In this document: positions 35,252 through 45,180 of the stretch, one piece after another
Layout of the letters: each line of letters opens with the position of its first letter
How positions within the stretch are numbered: position 1 is the first letter of the stretch
Origin: Xenoacremonium recifei
Lineage: Eukaryota > Ascomycota > Sordariomycetes > Hypocreales > Nectriaceae
Length of the DNA stretch: 64,000 nt
Assembly: GCA_012184525.1 (NCBI GenBank)
Contig: WOFQ01000021.1
Location: 1-64,000 of the forward strand
Reading direction: 5' to 3'
The notes under the pieces: model-generated
What the model was told of the DNA's origin: nothing
The model's database searches: none
Seen by the model: the letters and a program-made list of their open reading frames with translations, nothing else
Translations under genes and position numbers: made by a program

Positions 35252-37312
35252 TCAAGCATTATCTTTAGCACTCTGCAGTGCCGCACAAACAATCTTTGCA
35301 ATAGCCAAAGCCTTCTCTTCCTCAAACTTCCTCACCACAACTTGCAAGCCAACGGGACCCCCATCATAGACATCCGCATCATCTGCCGGGTGTTAGAAAT
35401 TTGAGACATGAAAGAAAGGTGATAAAGCTCAGCTAAAACGTACAGGCTTTCCAGTTCTTCTCGTCGAGATCGTTAAGCGGCTTATAGGACTCATCAAAGG
35501 GGTCAAGAGCCTTGTCGGCCTTGGTGACAGGAATGACGACGACGCTGTAGTTCATGAGGTTGAGAACTTCAGTATATGCTACGCGATTATCAAAGTCAGT
35601 TTCTCGGTCTTTCAGCAGATCAAAAGCACTGGAACGTACCTGTGTGGTAGTATTTTCCTGGAATTACTGCAGCATGAGGGGCGACGGGCATGATGACAGC
35701 ATCAACTATCTGGCCTGTCGAAGTCATGAAATAGTCATATCAGCATTACGTTCATAGCATTGCGGTATGGATAGCAATCGTACCATCCTCATCAGCAGTT
35801 GAATTCCAGTAGTCCGAGTACCGGGCTTCGTAGGCAAGACCCTCCAGAGTGTTGCTCTGGTAGTCCAGCAGTCCTAGCGGCGGTTTCAGCTGGAAGCTGT
35901 TGCGGAGGTCTGGGATCAGGGGCTCGCCAGAGCGATCGAGATTGGCATGGATGTCATGAGCGCCGTCCGCTTTCAAAAAGGATAGGTGCACCCGTTTGGC
36001 AATGGCTTGAGATGGTGGTTCCCAGTCCACAATCTAGAGGCATGCTTGTCAGTTTCTTCGGAGTTGACATGAGGTTTCTTGTCGTACCTTGTGCCCACTC
36101 TTCACCATTGCATCGGCAACCATCTTCAGTCCGCGCAGCACCGGTGGATGAACCCCGACGACGCCATCCGTCCACAAGATGCCCAGCTTGGGAGGCGTGA
36201 CTGAGGCAGACGCTGCTCCATCTGGACCGGCTCTGGCAGAATACGCGTTGACAACTTCTTGGCGGAAGGGGATGGGAACAACGGCCGGGTCACGGAGCCA
36301 AGGCTTCATCGACAAGACGGATCGAAAGACGAGCTCCAGGCCATCAATGGTAGTGCTCAGGAAGCCGACAGTTGAGCGATACGTGTTCTGGCCCGGGTTT
36401 GTATTCGCCACATCACGGTAAGAGACACGTTCTGGCGTCGGCTTCAGCGCGAAGATGCCGTTGAACGCAGCTGGGATCCTGACAGAGCCGCCAATGTCAG
36501 TGCCAACACCGAGAGAACTTCCCCTCAGCGCCTGCAACGCGCCCTCACCCCCAGACGACCCGCCACAGGAGAGCTTCTGGTTCTGCGGGTTCAGGGTTTC
36601 TCCGATGAGGTTGTTCTTGGTCTCGCCGAAGAGAAGTGTCTGCGGCAGGCTAGTCTTGCAGTACAGGATGGCTCCAGCAGCGAGCAGCTCCTTGACAACC
36701 TGGCTCTCGACCTTATGGGCCTGAGACGGATCAGAGATGCCGAGGTTGCTCCCGATCCAGCCGACATAGCCCATTGTCGTGTCGATGCCCTTGACGTGGA
36801 ACTGGTCTTTGAGGCTGATGGGAAGGCCGTGAAGAGGCCCGATGGTCTTTCCATGCTTTGCGTAGTACTCGTCGAGAAACTTGGCCCGCTCTAGGGCTTG
36901 GTCGAAGAAGATCTCGTGAAGGCAATTATTCTATCAACGTAGAGGAAAAAGGTTAACAAGAGTGCATTCCCAGCCGACTTCTCATCGCCCATGAAGAAAT
37001 GGTGTGGAAGCTCACGATCTGGTGGGCGACGGCAGCAGCTCTGCAGAACGCCGTTGTGACTTGCGTAGCAGACAAAGCACCCTTATTGATAGCTTGTACA
37101 ATGGGCACACTGCCCATGGAGACAATCGAAATGTCGCTCGAGTCCAGGAACTGCTGGATGAAAGGACCCGTAAGGTTACGCTGGTCGGCAGCCTTATTGA
37201 CATCCTCGTCGGATAGGCGCCATTTGACCGGGATTTTGGCCTCGGTACTGGCTCGCTTGGCAGCAGCTCGGGCTTGCCATGCCAACTCCTTGGTTGGGAC
37301 TGGAACCTTCAT
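35252..37312 (-). CDS. Amidase-signature family hydrolase
   Basis: Six exons (37312-37016, 36930-36088, 36033-35784, 35714-35640, 35578-35444, 35382-35252) give 576 residues. The amidase signature is intact. Lys140 lies in SLKDQFHVKG. The cis-Ser (about 224) is in CGGSSGGEGAL, and the nucleophile Ser (about 248) is in TDIGGSVRIPAA. The C-terminal block YDGGPVGLQVVVRKFEEE is the usual family ending. The enzyme should hydrolyse a small amide; fungal relatives are called acetamidase-like or general amidases, and the substrate cannot be read from sequence. There is no signal peptide, so it is likely cytosolic. An in-frame ATG at 37375 would add 21 residues; 37312 (MKVPVPTKEL) matches relatives better. 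Confidence 0.93.
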
Positions 37313-38217
37313 GCTGTGAAGTAATGGGAAACAGAATGATGTGATGTGGAAGTTGGAGTTGGAGAGGCTTGGCAAGGGCTCTGCGGCAGCCCAAGAATTT
37401 ACATGCGACGCGGGGTTTGGCCCAGATACATCCGTTCTGGATGCAGTTTGATCAGGTGCTTTATCACTGCGACAGTACTAACCTTGCGATTGACCTGAAC
37501 CCTGCAAGCACTCCGAGCCAGAGCTGAAGTGTCTTCACTGTCAGTCACTTACACTCAATGAATGGACAACTCCACTGTATAAAGTACTTTCCTAGTGCAG
37601 GACTACGGGGTATATCTTTAGACCATTTTCGCACCAAACCTAAGTGCTGATAGAATTGTTTGTTAAAGCCTCGTTGCAAGGTAAGCGCTGCTCCAACACA
37701 AGACGGAAAACACAGGGACTCTCCAAGCCCAGTTCCAGGCCGCAGAGCGCCGCCTAACAGGCACCTGTATTCTGTATTTCACCGTCGTTGGGGGCCAAAT
37801 ATTGGTTCCACACCTCTGAAAGTTGGATGCATGGTACGCAACCAACTTCGTCCATCGCCCCAGACTCGCATTATCACACTCGAGGCGGCTCTAATGTTAC
37901 ATGGTAATTGGTCTAGAGAGTCTCTACCCCTCACTCCATTGCCACCCGATATGCATTAGCAGACTTACGTGTTTCCACCGCCTGGAATCCCCGGGCTCTT
38001 ATCTGGCTTGCGCCTCATTTTGGGGTTGGATCCGGGTGTATTCTTAAGACGATCAGATCAGGCTTCACAAAAGCATGAGCTTCACCAGCTTGCGAGAGAA
38101 TGGTTGTTCAAATTCCTTTCGCAATTCCAAGGCCAGTCTGAGATATGGCTAGATACCCAAGACTACCTTCTGCTTCATGATCGAAACTGCAGCCCTCCGC
38201 TTGTTTTCTAGGTCCGT
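37313..38217. other. Intergenic region
   Basis: Amidase promoter and the 3' flank of CDC123. I see no gene or repeat here. Confidence 0.4.
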
Positions 38218-39453
38218 CTAATTGCTGCTCCCTGGCACTTGACCCTCCCACATCCCTGCTCCTCTTCCTTCAGTAAAGTCTCTCCACTGCGTAGCAAACT
38301 CCCTCATTGCTTCCTGTCCCATCATGCTGGCATCCACCACCTCCTTCGGGAGCTTGTGTGCTGAATATTGTGGACTCGTGAAATTGAAGGCCCCAGGATC
38401 ATCCTTCGTGAGTATCCGCAGGTCCGGTTCAATGTCAGGGCTATATTCGAGTTCCGACTCGTCCTCCGTCTCTGTCGACGTGTGCTCTTCGTTTCCCCCT
38501 GCACCGATATCCGTCGTAACGGAGCCCAGCAGAGGTCTTTGGACGTCCATCTCAAGCATCTCTTGCCAACTGAACAGGAGTGGATCTGTTCGCGGAGCCC
38601 AGGGATTGATGTCCATGAGTCTGACTTTGCCGAGTCCATTCTCTTCCAAAGAGTTCTCGGGCACGTACACATCAAAGACAAAGTTGGGGTCCGGGAAAGT
38701 GTGTCTTAGTTTCTCTCTGAAGAATGTTGTAATCTTCACCCACAAGTGAGGACGTAGTTTCTCGAGGAAGTCGTAGTAATTGATGTCCCGCTGTGAAATA
38801 GCAATGAGGGCCCGGTTCTTAACGAAACAGCGGAACTCAAGCGCAACGTGAGGATTGAAGTGTGGCCGCAAAACCAAGACAGGGGTATGTGGTTTGCTCA
38901 AGGGCGCTGCAGCGCATCCGTCAAAGGCGTGAACCAAGTCGTGCGACGCAAATGAAGAGGACTTCAGAAGGAGATAAATGTCGTTGGGGGTGGTGCACTT
39001 GAGGGTGTTTTGGTGAGGCGATATCCATTTCGCATCCTTCGGGGCCGACCAATTCAACTTGGGCACAACGGAGCCTCCGAGTTCTGCAATGACATCCTTG
39101 ATCTTTTGGTGGATTTCCGGAAATCTTTGATTAGGAGGCAGTGGCTCAGGCTCGTCATCCTCTTCATCGGAAGAGTAAACTTCCTCGATCCGAGGGCGAG
39201 AATTTGACGATGGGGTTGACTGCCATTCCTCCTCTGCCTCTTCCTGGCCATCATCGTCGGCCAAAATGATTCCATCTTCTAAAAGATACTCCGTGAAGGC
39301 CGGCGGAAGCTGAATTATCCTTGATTTGATGCAGGAACTGCGATATTTTGGGAACCACACATCGTATGAACAGTTCTGGATATGGTCTTTGCTGATCGGG
39401 GGAAAGATGGGCTCTTGCCCCTCTACTGGAGGGGTGCTGGACAAATCGGGCAT
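38218..39453 (-). CDS. CDC123: Cdc123, eIF2 assembly factor (D123 family)
   Basis: A single exon of 411 residues. The D123 family signature is present throughout: SYDVWFPKYRSSCIKSRIIQLP near the N-terminus, then LNWSAPKDAKWISP and LVLRPHFNPHVALEFRCFVKN. The ATP-grasp C-terminal part contains ISQRDINYYDFL and VRLMDINPWAPRTDPLLFSW. Cdc123 binds eIF2-gamma and promotes assembly of the eIF2 trimer, so it is needed for translation initiation and G1 progression. An acidic insert (about 70-105) is usual in fungal members. It is slightly longer than yeast Cdc123 (360) because of this insert and a C-terminal extension. The start is the first ATG, divergent from CWC21. Confidence 0.95.
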   Translation of the reverse strand: MPDLSSTPPVEGQEPIFPPISKDHIQNCSYDVWFPKYRSSCIKSRIIQLPPAFTEYLLEDGIILADDDGQEEAEEEWQSTPSSNSRPRIEEVYSSDEEDDEPEPLPPNQRFPEIHQKIKDVIAELGGSVVPKLNWSAPKDAKWISPHQNTLKCTTPNDIYLLLKSSSFASHDLVHAFDGCAAAPLSKPHTPVLVLRPHFNPHVALEFRCFVKNRALIAISQRDINYYDFLEKLRPHLWVKITTFFREKLRHTFPDPNFVFDVYVPENSLEENGLGKVRLMDINPWAPRTDPLLFSWQEMLEMDVQRPLLGSVTTDIGAGGNEEHTSTETEDESELEYSPDIEPDLRILTKDDPGAFNFTSPQYSAHKLPKEVVDASMMGQEAMREFATQWRDFTEGRGAGMWEGQVPGSSN

Positions 39454-39881
39454 TGTGTTTGAATTCGAACTTGAACTTGAGAACCCAATATTCGGTTGAT
39501 ATCAAAACAACTGAGAAGGAAAGGATTCGCCAAGTCTTTTTGTTTGACACTTTTATGAGTAAGAATGAAGTTGACTCATTCTGGGGGCAACGTCGGCTTC
39601 TAGAAAATCGCCATGCGACACCCCGCCGTTATCAATTCTGCCGGTGCTTATCACCTAGAGCCTGGTTCACCGCCTGCCATAATAGGCCACAAGACAGGCT
39701 TCTCCCCGCCATCTGCGACGTCAGTCTCAACCTGCCCTTCCAGATCCCTTGTCCCAACAACCCATTGATACCCCCTTGCCACAACTTCTTTTCCAATTTA
39801 CTCAGATTACTTTTTTGTGTTGTTATTGCTATACGTCAAGAAGACTCCCTTACTACGCTCCCCAGTCTCTAGATCTAAGCC
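39454..39881. promoter_or_regulatory. Divergent promoter CDC123/CWC21
   Basis: 428 bp between two divergent start codons, with a pyrimidine-rich stretch before CWC21. Recognised by position only; no specific sites are called. Confidence 0.45.
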
Positions 39882-40438
39882 ATGTCTGACAACGTTGGGC
39901 TGTCAACTCCTCGTGGAAGCGGTACCTCGGGGTACGTCCAACGCAACCTCGCCCATATCAAGCCGCGCGATTACGGCGCGCCATACCCCAAAGACCTCGA
40001 TAGCCTTCGACATCGGCAACGGCAACCGGACAAGGGCATTTTAGACCACGAGCGCAAGCGACAGATCGAGGTTAAGGTCTTCGAACTGAGAGACAAGCTG
40101 GAGGAAGACGAGTATGACGCGCAACCCAGCTGGAATAACTCCTGCTGACTATTTGTAGGGTCGACGAAGACGAGATCGAGAAGCAATGCGATGAACTACG
40201 ACAAAAGCTCCTCGCTGAGGGCAAGAAGGGCTCTGGCTCCAGGAAGCCTTTCAAAGAGCATCAAGTCCACGAAATGGCCGACGCCAAGATCAAAGAGAGC
40301 GAGCGGTTACGACGAGCCCTGAAGATCAGCGCAGATTACGAAGAAGGCAGCCATTGGAAGCGTCAAGAGGAGCGGTTACGCAGTGCTATGGAAGAGAAGG
40401 AGAAGGACGAGGAGCCACCGAAGCAGGAGCGAGACTGA
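39882..40438 (+). CDS. CWC21: Cwc21-type pre-mRNA splicing factor
   Basis: Two exons (39882-40111 and 40159-40438; 47-nt intron GTATGA...GACTATTTGTAG) give 169 residues. The N-terminus MSDNVGLSTPRGSGTSGYVQ closely matches the conserved start of Cwc21/SRRM2 proteins, which contact Prp8 and Snu114 in the catalytic spliceosome. The cwf21 domain follows at about 55-100 (ERKRQIEVKVFELRDKLEE... joined to VDEDEIEKQCDELRQKLL), a short helical hairpin. The C-terminal third is Lys/Glu-rich and helical, as in other fungal members. The length matches yeast Cwc21 (135) plus the longer tail usual in filamentous fungi. Confidence 0.93.
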
Positions 40439-41048
40439 TTCGTGAAAGGCGCCAATCTTCCAGCAATATAATGTTTTGACAGGTGATTTTGGGAGTCAAC
40501 CAGATTGTTTGAGTTTGCTTGGCAGTCAGCGGCAGAAGAGCGGGATGATGATCTCCCGGGATTATCCAGGAAATTCAACCGCTGGATGGTTTCCTATTCA
40601 CTTTCTTATGGATATGTGGAGTCTTCTTGCGACAAGGAAAAACTTTGGGTTAGTTGAGGGTTCACAGCATGATTTATTATATGTTAGGCGCATGTACTTG
40701 GCGTTGAATGGGTTCAATCAATATGAGAAGATGGTCGGGTGACAAGATCGCGTTGTGCCGAAACCCAGTGATTCTTACAATATCAAATCACAAGGCGCAA
40801 AGCCCCTCAATCATAAGCTTGCTACAATTACTACTTTAATGAAGTAGATTTCAAGGGTGTCCTGTATTCAACCTCAATCGAGAGCGTTGATCTCGGCCGT
40901 TGGCTGTGGCGCAAACTGAAGCTCGAGCCACACTGCTTGGTGCCCACTAAAACTTGGAGCTCCCCAAACAGCACACGTCACTAAGACAGTCCGGTATACT
41001 TCCCAGCTCTTTTGAACTATAGCCGATTGCGACCAGCAAGAAACGACA
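40439..41048. other. Intergenic region
   Basis: Spacer between two genes on the same strand. An 89-codon frame in it lacks family motifs. I see nothing else. Confidence 0.4.
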
Positions 41049-42182
41049 ATGGCGAGGTTATCAGGCGCGCTGGGCACGATGAGCCTGTCGAGCTCCACAG
41101 CCTCGCTGCTCTCCCGAAGCGACAGCGGCTTCTGCGACCCAACAGACCTAGACCGAGCACTGCGACGACTTCAACGAACCCTCCTCCACGTAGACGCCGA
41201 GCGCGATCGGAGGATACGGACGAGCCGATTCGAACGATCAAAAGTAGAATCAGTAAGGGTTTTCTTTCATTGAAAGTGGTTCGAGAGGAGGAGATGAGAC
41301 GTTGACGTAGTGGCTCCCAGAACCTCGATTATGCGCGGACTTCCCTTACGACCCTAGAACGAGAAGCATTGGAAATCAAGGCGCCTGGCCGGAGGATAGA
41401 GATCCAAGGAGATTTGAATAAAAAGAGAGAGCTGCTAGACTTGCTAGTCGACCGTCTAGAAGACATCACCAAGGTATGTGAGTTGCAGACGCAGAAAGTA
41501 CCAGCACTGACACAGTTGCCAGGTAGTCGAAGACGACGACGACGATGATGCCGCTACTTTGGGAGACGACGATATGCTGGAGGAGATAATACCGACGCCA
41601 AGTGAGAGCATGGACTCGACCTCAGCGGATGCCCCCAAAGACGACCCCGTTGAAGAAGTCATCGAACCTCCAGAACCGACACCAACACCGCCCAGCGCTC
41701 CGCCCGAATATCCAACCCAGACATCCCAAACCCTCCGAAGCAGAGGCTCAGCTCCCTCGCCCTCTCCATCCGCCCACTCAACCGCCCGCTCCGCCCTCTT
41801 CGCCAACCGGCGCAAGTCCTCCACAGCCTTACACTCCGACGAGCACGCCTCGACCGCCACCGCCGAAGCCATCCTCGACCACCAACGCGCCGAGCAGGAC
41901 GCTCTGTCAGACTCGATCCTCAAGATGGCGGGCGCGCTCAAGGCCAGCTCGCAGCGCTTCTCGAGCACGCTGGAGGCGGACAAGGAGGCCGTGGACAAGG
42001 CTGGGCAGGGCTTGGAGAAGACGGAGCGTGGCATGGAGGTGGCGCGCGGGCGTATGGGCACGTTGCGGAAGATGACGGAGGGGAAGGGCTGGTGGGGGAG
42101 GATTATGCTGTATGCGTGGGTGTATGGGCTTATGGTGGCGTTGATATTGCTGGTGTTTGTGATGCCGAAGCTGCGCTTCTGA
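41049..42182 (+). CDS. USE1: Use1-type SNARE of Golgi-to-ER transport
   Basis: Three exons (41049-41252, 41321-41473, 41523-42182) give 338 residues. The N-terminal helical region contains DLDRALRRLQRTLLHVDAER. An acidic and Ser/Pro-rich linker lies at about 120-220. The SNARE-like helix (about 235-300) holds ILDHQRAEQDALSDSILKMA followed by ALKASSQRFSSTLEADKEAV. The protein ends with one membrane anchor, IMLYAWVYGLMVALILLVFV, and a short lumenal tail. This is the layout of Use1, the Q-SNARE that works with Ufe1, Sec20 and Sec22 and the Dsl1 tether on the ER. Introns are 68 and 49 nt with clear CTGAC/CTCCCAG-type signals. Confidence 0.9.
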
Positions 42183-42416
42183 GATGGCGATGGCTTTTGT
42201 CTGTATTCATAGGGTGCATGGGAAAGGATGGATAGCGGTGACATTTCGGTATGATTGAACTACCTGACCTATATAATGTATCATGAACTTTTATGAAGAA
42301 GCTGCAACTGCAATTACGGGTATTGCACCGAAATACAAGTATCAAATCCACCCCCCTTGGCCTCTCATTACCTCAAACGCCCCATACCCTGCCAAGTAGT
42401 TCCAGGTTTACCATGC

Positions 42417-43286
42417 CTAGAGAATGTAAGGAGAAGTACGGCTCCCCAGAGAAGCACGCTTCTTGGGCTTCTTCTGGCTGGGAGCCTCGCGGTCGAGATT
42501 CTCCCAAGAAGCACGCTTCTTGATCACTTTCTTGTTAGAAGTCTCAGTGTCGGGAGAAGGACGCTTCTTCTGGTTGCGACTCTCACCCTCAAGAGTGGCA
42601 GAAGAAGCACGCTTCTTATCCGTAAGAGTGGTGGAAGAAGTACGCTTCTTCTGAGAGTCAGCCTTGTCCGCGAGAGCGGCGGAAGCAGCACGCTTTCTCT
42701 CCGCAAAAGTGGTGCGAGAAGTACGTGTCGTTTGGGAGTCAGTCTTGTTGGTGAGAGTGGCGGAAGAAGCACGCTTCGTCTGGCTGCCAAATTTATACTC
42801 AAGAGTAGCCGAGGAATTACGCTTGGGGCGATACTTATCCGCAAGCGTGGTGGGAGGAGGACGCTTCGCCTGGGAGCCAGACTTGTTCGCCAGAATGGTC
42901 GAGGAAGCACGCTTTTTATCCGCGAAAGTAGTTGAAGAAGTACGTGTCGTTTGGGAGCCAAACTTGTTCGCGAGAGTGGCTGAGGAAGCACGCTTCTCGG
43001 TGTTCTGGCTGCGAGCCTCAACCCGAACAGTATCCGGAGACGCACTCTTCCTGGGCTTCTTCTGAATGCGAGTCTCATCTTCAAGATCGCCCGAAGAAGG
43101 GCGTTTCTTCTGGTTGCGTCTCTCACCCTCAAGAGTGGCGGAAGAAGCACGGTTCTTGGTGCTGTCCCGATCGCGATCCTCAATCACAATAACTTCCGGA
43201 GTCGCACTCTTCTTCTGGTTGCCAGACTTATCCTCAGGGGTGTCCGAAGAAGCACGGTAGTTCTTGGGCTTGGGGCGAAACTTGTC
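42417..43286 (-). pseudogene. Repeat-rich coding tail cut off from the BRCT-WGR gene by a TAG
   Basis: Directly after the TAG at 43289-43287 the same minus-strand frame stays open for 289 codons to a stop at 42417. It encodes about a dozen degenerate copies of a basic unit of the type KKRASSATL spaced by Gln/Lys-rich segments (for example ANKFGSQTTRTSSTTFADK). The repeats already begin upstream of the TAG (KRTSSTALAKKVGPQKKRAP), so the stop falls inside the array. The segment DKFRPKPKNYR just after the TAG resembles ADKYRPKRNS inside the array. No canonical in-frame donor could splice the TAG out. It is either a recently lost C-terminus or 3' sequence of the gene. Confidence 0.65.
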
Positions 43287-44805
43287 CTAGTAGGTTTCGA
43301 CAGACCCAGCAGGCTTCTTCTGGTCGACAAACTTGATTGAAAGAGGTTTTGCAGCAGGGACGGGAGGAGCACGCTTCTTCTGGGGGCCAACCTTCTTCGC
43401 AAGAGCAGTGGAAGAAGTACGCTTGTTAGTGTTCTTCTGGTCGTGAGCCTTGTCCGAAATGCCGGATCCCTTCGCAGCTTTCACCTCAGTGACTGGCTGA
43501 TTGGGAGAGATCTCGGTGGCAGGGGTCTTGACGGACGCCGGGGTGCCGGACGATCTGGTGGTTGATGTGCTCTTGTTCATGGCCTCGTCGTCGGAGCTCT
43601 CGTCGAAAATGAAGATGCCTTCAATGCGATCCTCATCTGAGTCATCATCGGGGATGACGACCTCGTCTTTTGACTTCTTGGCGGGAATGGCAACGGCTGT
43701 GGTCTCTTCGACCTCTTCGACCTCTTCGACCGGGCTATCGTAGCCAGATGACAACTCCTCTGGGTTCCAGATAGGCGTGGGAGGCGAATAGGGGAGACCT
43801 CGCAGCTCAGCATTGATCTGTCGGCAATACTCAAAGTCGAATCGAAGTTGGCCTCCGACGGACTTGCCACCAGTCTATGCAAGTTAGAAGCTTCCTAACC
43901 AAGTCCATGGCAATACAACTTACAGGAGGAGCGTATTTGAAAACGTTAGGAGGCATGGTATTCTCCTTCATCACTCGGTCTTCCCACTCAATGCCGGTCT
44001 TGGTGCGGAAGAACTCCTTGAAGTGCTTCATCTCATGTTCAAACTTGGTAGAGCATTCGCTGGGACGATAGAAGCCAGGATGAGAGTCTCCCTTCTTCTT
44101 GAGGAACTTGGCGGTGAACCAGTAGAGATGCGGCTTGGCATCGGATTCATAGAGCTGCGTGCTGTTAGCGAGTACACACGAATGATAATTGTCCAAGAAT
44201 TTACGCACGGTAAGAACATAGCGCTGACCCAGGTCGCCATCGATCGGGTTGTCGCGAGTGAGGTCAATCTGGTAGGGGAAGAACTCTTCATCAACATAGA
44301 TGTGGAAGAAGTCTGGACCTCTGAGTTAGCAACGTCCTTTGATTCCAGCGATGGGTGTCATACTGCCGTTGACGCCCTTCTCAGCGTCTCTCTTGCCCTT
44401 CTCGATACGAGCCTTCTCTCGGTTGGCAGCCTTCTCCTTCGCAAGGATGTTGCGCATGGAGTAATCCGCCTCAGGCATTCTCTTATCCTCGACGGTACAG
44501 AACTCGAACCAGTCATAGTGAACAATGTGCACGCTCTTCTGCTTCAAAGCTTCCTTGACTGTGAGATGTCAGCTTTGGTCCACGTCAAGCTCGATTTGTG
44601 ACAAGATGAAGCAGTACTTACCTGCAGGAACTCTCTCGTTGAACTGCTGTTCCGTGCAGAGCAGGTGAGTGATTCCATCGTCGAACTTCTCGCTGAAATG
44701 CCCATCGCGGACGGCAGTCCAGCGTTCAAGATTCTGGGTAGTCAATTGGCCCGGGAGCTGGCCGGCAGCGGCAATGCGCTTGCCCTTGAAGATCTTGCGA
44801 ACCAT
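43287..44805 (-). CDS. BRCT-WGR domain protein (PARP-like architecture without catalytic domain)
   Basis: Five exons (44805-44622, 44558-44364, 44318-44209, 44154-43924, 43874-43287) give 435 residues to the TAG. A BRCT domain fills about 1-95 (IFKGKRIAAAGQLPG at the start, GITHLLCTEQQF, then IVHYDWFEFCTVEDKRM). A WGR domain fills about 125-245 (FFHIYVDEEFFPYQIDL, QRYVLT joined to LYESDAKPHLYWFTAKF, then FEHEMKHFKEFFRTKTGIEW). Fungal PARPs join BRCT, WGR, regulatory and ADP-ribosyl-transferase domains; here the last two are absent. An acidic region (EVEEVEETTAV, DDDSDEDRIEG) leads into the basic repeat array. A DNA-damage or chromatin role is inferred from the domains. Introns are 45-63 nt. 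Confidence 0.85.
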
Positions 44806-45180
44806 TGCAGCTGATACAAATCTTCGAGTATGGATGATTGAAGAGAAGAAAGCTGTCGATGTGTGGGAGAGAAAGTCAAGAAGGTTGGGGGAGGCCACGA
44901 GAAGATTAAATACTAGAGGACATGCAGCCGAACTCCTGGCGAGAACATTGTGAGAATTCGGGAGGGGCGAGACTAAGGTCTGAGCTGCATGCGAGAAAAT
45001 TGTGAGAAAGGACTGAAAACAAACCATCGCAATGACGAAACTGCTCAGAACTCCTGTTGTCTGAGTGGCTGGGGGATGCTGGCAACCAGCAGTGATTCAG
45101 CGACACATGGGAACCAGACTAAAGACAAGATGACATAATTCCTTGAGTAGAAAGACATAATTATGTTCTATTTTCGACGC
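44806..45180. other. Intergenic spacer
   Basis: Promoter of the BRCT-WGR gene and the 3' flank of trpC. No gene is seen. Confidence 0.4.

Noticed and set aside
28907..37312. Possible secondary-metabolite cluster (amidase beside signalling-type genes)
   Set aside because: No PKS, NRPS, terpene synthase, transporter or Zn2Cys6 regulator is present; the neighbours are housekeeping genes.
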